From assembly GCA_022592435.1 (NCBI GenBank), contig JABYQS010000603.1, positions 1 to 17,279 of the forward strand: 17,279 nucleotides of DNA. The letters run 5' to 3'. A model generated the notes under the pieces. That model had not been told where the DNA came from and ran no database searches. It saw only the letters and a program-made list of their open reading frames with translations. Numbering within the stretch: the first letter of the stretch is position 1; each line of letters opens with the position of its first letter. The translations under genes were made by a program, and so were the position numbers. Below, in pieces: positions 9,931 to 17,279 of this stretch. The DNA is from Cerioporus squamosus. Taxonomy: Eukaryota; Basidiomycota; Agaricomycetes; Polyporales; Polyporaceae.

Positions 9931-12900
9931 CTACATGAAGTCAGATTCCGTGTTCTGAGCTGTCAAACGCGTCCGGTGCTCCAAATAGCGCACCAAGTCG
10001 TCCGTCGTTTCCAGCGTTGCCGGCAGACCAGGTCCCGCTCCTTCCGTCGCTCCCGGTGCCGGGGATTGACCTGGTCGTACGGCAGGAGGGACCTGCCAGG
10101 TCTGCGGCCCGAAGTCGCTGAATTCCATCATCATTGGCGGTGTCCCCGCAGCAGAGGCAGGTGCGGACCCCGGATGGAGAGCAGGGACGCGCGTCCGCCG
10201 TTGGGCGTCCGTGAAGTTTGATGGCGACAAGTTCGAATATGCGAGCGCTGACGGGAAAGTCATGGTCAACGGCGGTGGTGGCCTCGACACCGCTTGCGGA
10301 GGACGAGGGACAGCCTCTGACAGTGGGCTGCGAGACGGGCCGGCAAACGCAGCAGCGAGACCACCTTGGTATTGCAGCCGCGGCGGAGGCGCGGGCTTCG
10401 TATCACGCTGTGCAGCAGAAGTCGGCCGCTTGTCTGTCTCAGACGACTGAGTTCCATTGGGATTAGGAGGGGGAGACATACGCCCACTACTTCGGGAGCG
10501 AGACACGGCCGAAGGCGCAGCGCCATTCTCAACCCCCGGAGTCGATGTCTTCGACGTTGGCGTCATGATACCAGTCCCAGGTATAATGTTCTGCTGACGC
10601 GACGCTTGATTATCGTGCGGTGTAGGGGACCTCTTCGGCGCGAGAGCTGCGACCTTGGCGAGCTCCATCTCCGTCAGGTTGGCTCTGTAGAACGCCGACA
10701 CTTGGACGGTAGTCTGTGCCAAAGTCAGTCCCCTAGCCTCGTTCGAGTCGAACGCTAAGCAACCCATACGTACCTTGTTCGGCATCGAAGACGCTATGCG
10801 CTTGAAGTCATCACCGTACTGGGCGAGCAGCTTCAGGAAAAGAGCTATCAGGCATCTGTGCATTACTATTCGGAAGTGCAGGGTGGATACGAGGCATAAG
10901 ACTTACCTTTGTCTTCTGTAGACCAGCTCGACCCGCTCCCAGGAACCTTCTTGCGAACGACAGGTGTCTCCGACTGCCCTGTCGACTTCGGCTCCATGGG
11001 GGCCGACGCAGCCTCCTCCATCTCATCATCAATTTCCGCCTTACTCTTGCGGGTTTTGCGCGTACGCTTTGCTGGACGCGCATCCTCGTCCTGTAAAGCT
11101 CGTTGTAAGATACGACGTCACATGCTGCACTGAGTACTGCTTACCGGTGGATCATCAGCGTGTTCTTGCTCTAAAGCCGCAGCTGCCTTGGCGGAGAGAT
11201 TGGCTCTACGACGAGGACGCTTCCCTGTCTGCTCCGGGGGATCCGGCGTGGCATCGGGGGTGTTCTGGGCAGTACCCCTGCGCGAGCTTGATGTCGTCTT
11301 CTTGGTGTGATCCACAGAATCTGTACTGGAGCTAGGAGGGACTGGGGTAGTGGAATGCGCCACGCCACGTTTGCGTCTCCCAGATGTAGGTGTGGAGGCC
11401 CGCCCAACCTCGTCGTCGTGCTTCTGAATATCCGCGAGTAGCGCGTTGCCCTTCTGTTTGCCGCGAGTCCGCCTCCGCTTCCCGATAGTATTGTACTGGG
11501 CGATGACCTTGCGGAAGTCGATAGTCGTGTTCTTGTGCAAATAGTAATAAGTAACGCATTGCGCAGGGGTCTTGTTAGGGAGGAAAGACGCGATGATGCC
11601 GAATTGCTTCGGATAGATTGCGTACTTCTCGAGCAGGATCGCCTTCTCCTCCTCAGTCCAGTCATCGATGCCGGTCTCGAGTTTGTAGAACTCGTGAGGG
11701 TCTTCGACGAGGTGGTTGGTGTCGTCGTAGATGAAGTCGACCCGACCCTTCGTCACGGAGACCATGTCTGGGATGACCGCCGCGTTCTTCGCAGAGAGGT
11801 GGTTCGCATCCGTCAACTCCTCGTTCCCGAGACTCGCAAGAATCTGCTCCATCTCGAGATCAGAGCGGACAGCGTCACCCATGGCGGCCGTGCGGCGAGT
11901 AGTGCGGCACGCTGTCGCCGCCGCCTCTTCCAGTGCGCTCGCCCGGGCGACTTCGTCCAGCTTCGCGCAGTGGACCAACCACTTCTCGTGCAAAGCGAGG
12001 TACTCCTTCCGCAACCTCTCCACCTTCTCAGCCAGCGCCGCCTGATGCTGCGCAAACCTCTTCCGCAGGGAATGCTTCGTCCCGTCGTAGATCCCGTCAG
12101 AGCGCCGCCGCTGCTCCTTCTCCTTCACTTCCTGCACCACAGCATCCGGAGCAGGCGTCTCCTCGCTGTCAGGTTCTGCGAGTTGACGATTGGAGAAGAG
12201 GATGGGTTCGACGCGAGCTTCCTGCGTGATCGGGTCATGGCGGAAACGCAACTTCACTACCATCCGTAGCGCATCCGAGAGAGGGATTTCGGCAAGAGCC
12301 TTCTCGAGGGCAGGCTCATCAACGGTCATGGGAACCGTCCGCCGGCGCGCGACAGGAGTCTCTTTCTCGATCTGCATGGCGTCCTGGTCCTTGTCAGCAG
12401 GCTCTGTCTCCTCTCGCAACGTCTCCTCGCTGACTGGAGGCGATAGTTCGCCAGACTCCACGGGTACCCGCGCCGACGTGGCAGGCCTCGGTGAAGCCTG
12501 GACCATGCCGTCACCAGCAACTCCCGCCGGCTGCGACGCGTCTGCATCAGGATCATTGACAATAGGGCCATCCACCGAGGTAGACGTGGGCTGTGGAGCA
12601 GAGGAATCGGAAGCAGAGATCGTCTCAGATCGGGGAGCTGCAGCATCGGGAACAGAGCTAGGTGGTTTGGAGACAGCGGTAGAAGCAGGTTTCTGCGATG
12701 ATGCTCGAGGGACGCGAGGGAGGTCAGGAGGAGCCTCAGACGTTGGCGAGGACATATCCATATCAGAGTCATCGCCTCCAGTCTCTTCCGCAGCATGGTC
12801 AGGAGTAGTGGGGACCGGCGAGGCAGAAGAGCTCAACCGCGGGACCTCGTGCGGCAACTGCTTCGATGAGACAGACGTATCGATAGCGAGACTTGGACGA

Positions 12901-14672
12901 CCAGAATCAAGCTTGACCACACCTGAGTCCTTGTCCGTCTTCGCCACGGCTGGAGAGGCAAGTGCAGGCTTCATCGTTGGAGACGCAGGTGGAGACATGT
13001 CCATGTCGGACTCGTCCTGCTCGTCAGCTGTTTTCGCCATACCCTTGGGATCCTCACTGGGCGATCGCGAGGACTGGATGGAGTCCGCGCCCGCGCCCAC
13101 AGAAAATACCTTAGCCTGGAGATAACCTTCGGTATGGGTACAGTCAGAAAACGTGGGCACACGCACAGGTGTAGGCGGCAGAGAGACGTCCATGTCCGAC
13201 GCCGCGTCGTCTTCCTTGGTCTTCTTCGCGGGCTGTTTAGACGTCTCTGCCGCCTTAGATGGCTCGACTTGAGTGGGGTACATAAGAGCGGCATCGATGG
13301 CAAGCGTAGACGGAACGAAAGAAGGGGCTTTATCGAAGAGAGATCGACGTCCAGATGCTATTGACAGGTCAACGTACCATCCGTGCGACATGTCACTACA
13401 TTACGCACCGTTAGTTCGTCCGTTGACAGCGTTACTAGTCTGAGCCGGCTTCTGCTGTGTCGCCACAGACGGCGTCGCAACATCCGTCTTGGACTGACCT
13501 CCCTGCGACGTCGACGCAAGGCTGTCATGTTTCGGAGCAGCAACGGGTGTTATCAACGAAGACACCGGTCCTTGCGCACGAGCTTGCAGAGTAGGTGACT
13601 GGACAACTCTCGGCTGAGTTTGCGATTGAGCCTTGACAGGAAGACCGGCCCTTTGCTGCACTTGGGCCTGCACATGTGGCAAGAGAACGGCAGAACCACC
13701 AGAGGAAGATAGTGACGAGGCACGCGAGGGTACCTTGGGGCCCGTCGGACGCACAGATGGCCCTTGGTTTCGAGGCATCGCAGGCATCGCTTCGAGATGA
13801 GGAAGCTCTGGTGACTCTCGCTTAGGTGCGAGCGGGAGGGACGTATAGGCCGGAGAGAAAGTCTGGGTGCTGCGTGGAGAGACGGAAGTGACAGACCTTT
13901 CCTCCGCATCGCGGTATGGGCGGTCCATACGATCAGGAGTGGTCGTGTGGGCGGGGAAGGAGTAAGGGTCACTTTCATCCGGTACCCAGTGTTCTGAGTC
14001 GTTGTGTTGAGGTCGGTAAGAATCGGAACGCGAGGTGGGCGGAAACGAATTCCGGTTCGCGGTCGAGGGTGGAGAGTATGGACCGAACCGTTCGGCCGGT
14101 TGTGACGGGGAATATGGACGAGCACGATCGAGCTCACCGTGCGTCTGCTTCCAGTTGTCCGATGGTTCGAACATACGAGTCGACGCTGGCTCTGGTGGAG
14201 GTGGGGGCGGGGGCACATTCACAGCTGCCTTCCGCTGATGCTTGAAACCACTTCCCCTACCCTTTTTCCTAGATGGCCACGGCCCAGAGTCCGGCCCTTT
14301 CCAAGCGGGTGGGCGCTGCCATGCCTCCGGCTGGGGCGGTGGAGGTCGAAAACGGTCTGGCGACTGCGTAGCTTCCGGGATGAACTCCGGCTCTGGTCTC
14401 CAGAAGGCAGGGTCATACTCATTCGAGTACCCTTCGCGAAAGGCTGGTGCGGGCGCAGGTGGTGGTGGTGGTGGTTCCTCGGGTGCATATCTGTCGTAAA
14501 AGGGATATGGCGCAGAAGGCCCTGGAGTTGCATGATCTACGAACGGCTGCTGTCGCTGCATGGGATGCCATGAAGGGTGAGTGGGAAAAACGCGGGGGGA
14601 ATGGTGTGTGCTGACATCGAAGGGTAGGGGCATGTTACCAGAAGCACGGCGTTGAGCTCCTTTGTTCAACAT
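9931..14672 (-). CDS. SNT1: SANT/Myb-domain corepressor, SNT1/NCoR-like (1504 aa)
   Basis: Likely nuclear scaffold of a histone deacetylase corepressor complex, as yeast Snt1 is in Set3C and NCoR/SMRT are in animals. Exons 14672-13409, 13357-11145, 11090-10907, 10844-10774 and 10713-9931 give 1505 codons in frame. The first 420 residues are disordered, Pro/Ser/Gln-rich with polyproline runs. Residues about 430-750 are acidic and Ser/Pro-rich with three copies of an SDMDxS motif (about 474, 537, 617). A coiled coil (about 850-886, RFAQHQAALAEKVERLRKEY) precedes SANT1 (about 985-1040, DWTEEEKAILLEKYAIYPKQF ending in the YYYLHKNT helix). A basic region follows, then SANT2 (about 1213-1262, SSWSTEDKALFLKLLAQYGD to QVSAFYRANL), and a proline-rich tail. 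The double-SANT layout with large spacing is typical of this family. The acceptor at 10845 was chosen because it alone restores the SANT2 frame. No lesions. Confidence 0.9.
10714..10773 (-). other. 60-nt stop-free intron within the SANT2 coding region
   Basis: Flanked by GTACGT and GCACAG with a GGGACTGACTT branch-like site, so it reads as a normal intron. Its length is a multiple of three with no in-frame stop, so the unspliced transcript would add 20 residues between MPNK and TTVQV. Removal gives the expected SANT sequence, so splicing is taken as the main form. Confidence 0.75.
14457..14474 (+). repeat. Short GGT repeat encoding polyproline in SNT1
   Basis: A run of about six GGT-like units on the plus strand reads as proline codons of the PPPPPP stretch at about residues 67-73 of the SNT1 protein. 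A similar G-rich run near 14197-14214 encodes a second polyproline stretch. Confidence 0.7.
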
Positions 14673-15054
14673 GACAGATAATGTGTACGAATCGTTGGAA
14701 GATGTTGTGACAAACGAGGGGTAGACGATGACGGGGAAAGCCGCAGTTCAAAACCACGGAAATTATGCCAAGCACTAAGTTTCAGCAAATTACGGTCGCC
14801 AGATGGGTATCTTGAAAGCTCTAGAGAACTGTACAAGGAGATCTGGGAGCGAGAGAGAGGGAGGTGATGGTCGTTTGTCAAGACATCGGTCAACGCATCC
14901 GCCACCGTTTCGTTGAAAATACAGACTCCGACCGTTGGCGCTCACCTTCCAGCGCATATATTATGACTCCGACCAACGTTTACTCCTCCCCGGGTGTCGC
15001 CGACCGAACTGCGTGGCGGATGTCGCTGACTTGGTGACTTCGAGAGTTTCTAAT
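14673..15054. promoter_or_regulatory. Divergent promoter between SNT1 and PIG-S
   Basis: A 382-bp intergenic region shared by SNT1 (minus) and PIG-S (plus). A 10-bp direct repeat GACTCCGACC occurs at 14924-14933 and 14965-14974, each copy next to complementary CGTTGG / CCAACG motifs. A TATATTA at 14957-14963 lies about 95 nt before the PIG-S start. On the minus strand an upstream open frame (14905-14666) overlaps the SNT1 start codon. Confidence 0.5.
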
Positions 15055-17264
15055 ATGGCCCACGTCGACCCCGCTCAACTATGTTTCGAAACGTTCGTAC
15101 TAGGCGACACATCATTGCATCTTACTGGCTTGTTGTTATTCTTGCGATACCATTATGGTGGAAGACAACCAGCATCGAACGGCTCGCACTCCCGGCTTCT
15201 CGTGTTCACGCGGAAAGTAGACGAGAGGTACAGCAGCCTTCACCTTGGACTCAGGAAGGCACCTAACTCTATGTGAGATTCTGTTTCCTGTCACAGTCAA
15301 CCTGGAGGCCAAGGATGACACGGACGCTGCGGCTGTCGCACGGGACATGAAGTTCTGGCTCGAGATGGACCGAGAGGTGGCATTGGCGAGTGTTGTGGAT
15401 ATCTCGGTGACGGTTGGAGACAAGGCGTGAGTCCCAACATACTTCTTCCATGTTGTACCTTCTGGAGGAAGAAGCGCGTGCTTTGTAGGAATGCAGCGTA
15501 TAACGTTATCTTGGACCGAGGCGATCGTGAATCCGCCGTAGAAGGCAGACAGCTGCACTTCTACATGCTCCCTGAGGATGACCAACTGTGTGAGTGTCGG
15601 AGCATACTCTCTGGCGGTAGATGAGCCAACAAGACCGTTTATAGCTCGGGATGTATCCATAGGACGACTGGCCAACACCCTATCGAAACTCCTGATGCCA
15701 TATAGCACTTACGCTGCATCTCATCTGCAAACGCAACGTGTCATGACGTATTCGCCCCGCTATCGTCTCGCGTTTACCCTGCTCAACGAAGACGCGACGA
15801 GTGGTAATGCTGCTCTAACATGGGACGTACAAGGAGCGATTCAGAGTGAGTTGCTGTTCCTATCACTGCTACTGCGAACTCGTCACTTGGCGGTTGAACC
15901 TTTATAACGGCTTTCCAAAGTAGCCAAACATGGCTACTAGAGCAGAATCGTGGTGGTGTCCTCGGACGCATATCCTCCGTCTGTGGCCGTTACCACCTTA
16001 CTGTCCATCAATAACGCGTGTCCGGGTGCAATCCCCACCCGCGGTTTTCACCCCCACTACTTGAGACGATGCCTTGATCTGAGTCGCGTTGCTGCCATAT
16101 AGACGGTGCTCTTGTATCGCATTCCTTTTACACCGCCTTGTATTACTCCAACGGTTGCCAAGGTTCAGTTTGCCAGTTGTGACACTAACGTACTCCGAGA
16201 GCGCACATCGCCCCTCTACTGGACAAGCTTTCTGTGTTGCACAACTTCACCATTGAAAGCCAAGTTCAGTTTCACGCGCCGCTCGCATTCAACACTCAAT
16301 TATCCAGCATGAAGACTCCGAGGCGCACGGATTGACAGACGAGGATCTGACCGTGTTCGTCAATTCTGCAGATTGGACGCTATGTGAGCATGCACTTGCG
16401 TCGTTCGTATTTCTCTCATGAAAACCTGAACACCCGTATGCAGCCTCGAGCGCCTCCAATGATCCCGTCATGCACTTCGTCCTCTTCATACCCTCCGCGA
16501 AGAACAGCCCACTCCATTCTCGACCGTGATGGCTCCGTCCACCCCTCCAATGCCTTCCTCCTCCCACAGTGGGGCGGAATCGTCCTCCTTAACCCGTCTC
16601 ACCCGCCGTCCTCCACGCTCAATCCCCTCCCGCGCCTCTCCGCGGCGGACCTCGACCCCGCTTTCAACACCTTCGCGTACCAGCTGCTCACTCTGCTCGG
16701 CGTCCCCGGTCTGCCGCGTGACGTACAATCCGTGCGCGGCCCAGCAGGCATCCCCTTAGAGCCATTCACGGAGTGGGAGCTCGACGCCCTCCTGAGGCGG
16801 CGGGCGGTCGAGAACGTCCGGGGAAGCTCGGAGACCCTGGAGAGTATCGTCCGCCTCGTCGACCAGATCGAGGGCATGCCCGTCGGTCCGGACGTCAAGG
16901 GCGATGTTCAGGACGCTTTGACCGCTTTGAACGAGGTGTGTTCGCTCGACCTCTGACCTTTGCCTCATAGGAGATGCTCAGCATGTTCTTGTCAGGTTCA
17001 CGAGACATCCCACTCGTCGCTCATCGCAGCCCTGAAGAACTCGGCGCGTGCACTCACGCTCTCCTCCCGCGCCTTCTTCAACCCCGGCATGCTCGCGTTG
17101 CTGTACTTCCCTGCTGAGCACAACTACGCAGTCTACACGCCGCTATTGTCCGTGGCAGCACCGCTGTTGGGAGCGGTGCTCAGGAGATTGCGGCTTGGCG
17201 GAGGGCACGTCGGGCTGCCAGAGAGCGGGCGAATGCGCCAGCGCAGCCTGCTAGGGACGAGTAG
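15055..17264 (+). pseudogene. PIGS: PIG-S (GPI transamidase subunit, Gpi17-like); reading frame broken
   Basis: PIG-S is a subunit of the ER-membrane GPI transamidase that attaches GPI anchors to proteins. Six exons with good splice sites: 15055-15227, 15278-15426, 15489-15845, 16202-16383, 16444-16935 and 16996-17264. Hallmarks in order: N-terminal membrane helix IIASYWLVVILAIPLWW with TTSIERLALPASRV, ILFPVTVNLEAKDD, YSPRYRLAFTLLNEDA, HIAPLLDKLSVLHNFTIES, LTDEDLTVFVNSADWTL, FLLPQWGGIVLLNP, SRAFFNPGMLALLYFPAEH, and the second membrane helix. The frame changes near 15585-15596, 16300-16310 and 16513-16520, with no intron able to explain it. Two more shifts are likely but avoidable: at 15092-15099 (unless translation starts at the ATG at 15081) and at 17175-17182, where one frame ends in WRRARRAARERAN before TAG at 17262. 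Either a recently inactivated copy or an assembly full of indels; identity is not in doubt. Confidence 0.85.
15846..16201 (+). other. Unusually long intron (356 nt) in PIG-S
   Basis: Donor A|GTGAGT at 15846 and acceptor GAGAG at 16201 join ...GAIQ to HIAPLLDKL with correct phase, matching the continuous helix of PIG-S proteins. All other introns in the window are about 50-77 nt. Inside are no clear terminal repeats, tRNA or coding segment. A GTCCGGGTGCAATCCCCACCC stretch near 16020-16040 resembles a tRNA T arm only loosely. Confidence 0.65.
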
Positions 17265-17279
17265 GAACACTTGTTCTAG

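Noticed and set aside
11535..12269. 244-codon plus-strand open frame opposite the SNT1 coiled coil and SANT1
   Set aside because: Antisense shadow; Arg/Leu-rich composition follows from the reverse codons of SNT1 and no family is recognisable.
12190..13125. 311-codon plus-strand open frame opposite SNT1
   Set aside because: It is a Ser/Gly-rich mirror of the SNT1 disordered region, has no recognisable domain, and lies wholly antisense to a well supported exon.
14954..15080. Alternative PIG-S first exon from the ATG at 14964 spliced to 15111
   Set aside because: The 70-nt intron is possible and keeps frame, but the peptide has no PIG-S resemblance, while MAHVDPAQLCFET at 15055 looks like the family N terminus and has a better start context.
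15567..15630. A 33-nt mini-intron to explain the PIG-S frame change near 15590
   Set aside because: It is too short for a fungal spliceosomal intron, does not change the frame, and would remove VGAYSLAV, which fits the family.
16016..16044. tRNA T-arm-like sequence inside the long PIG-S intron
   Set aside because: The B box does not match the GGTTCRANNCC consensus well, and no matching D arm, anticodon arm or acceptor stem was found upstream.
1..17279. CRISPR arrays, bacterial operons, rRNA, complete transposons
   Set aside because: No regularly spaced repeats, ribosome-binding-site spaced operons, rRNA motifs, transposase/reverse transcriptase motifs or long terminal repeats were seen.

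Overview
This window looks like nuclear DNA from an agaricomycete basidiomycete fungus, probably a polypore-type mushroom. The evidence is genes split by many short introns (mostly 50-77 nt, GTRNGT donors, CTRAY-like branch points, YAG acceptors), a pair of DUF6535 membrane proteins (a family greatly expanded in Agaricomycetes), and fungal-type orthologues of Par14 parvulin, the SNT1/NCoR corepressor and PIG-S. No bacterial, viral or organellar signatures were seen.

Layout, left to right. (1) Bases 1-794 hold, on the minus strand, the first five exons of a classical short-chain dehydrogenase/reductase that runs off the left edge; one of its exons appears to be only 7 nt long. (2) Bases 795-2330 are mostly unassigned, with one unrecognised spliced open frame on the minus strand near 1153-1375. 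(3) Bases 2330-3247, plus strand, are a decayed dihydroflavonol-4-reductase/epimerase-like gene with stops and frameshifts but recognisable splice sites. (4) Bases 3369-5720 and 6088-8345, both minus strand, are two tandem paralogues of a four-helix DUF6535 membrane protein of about 700 residues with matching exon structure; the second has a problem at its start codon. (5) Bases 8962-9639, plus, are a complete five-exon Par14-type peptidyl-prolyl isomerase. (6) Bases 9931-14672, minus, are a five-exon, 1504-residue SANT-domain protein of the SNT1/NCoR type, convergent with the parvulin gene. (7) Bases 15055-17264, plus, divergent from SNT1, carry nearly all of PIG-S (a GPI transamidase subunit) in six exons with normal splice sites, but the reading frame is broken at least three times.

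The left half (1-8.4 kb) is accessory in character: oxidoreductases, one of them decayed, and a lineage-expanded family in tandem. The right half (8.9-17.3 kb) is conserved housekeeping: protein folding/ribosome assembly, chromatin repression and GPI anchoring. The genes do not form an obvious pathway or cluster. The most notable points are the broken PIG-S next to intact neighbours, the putative 7-nt microexon, the tandem DUF6535 pair with a conserved C-terminal module of unknown function, and a stop-free 60-nt intron inside the second SANT domain. All exon boundaries were deduced by eye from splice motifs, phase and family resemblance.
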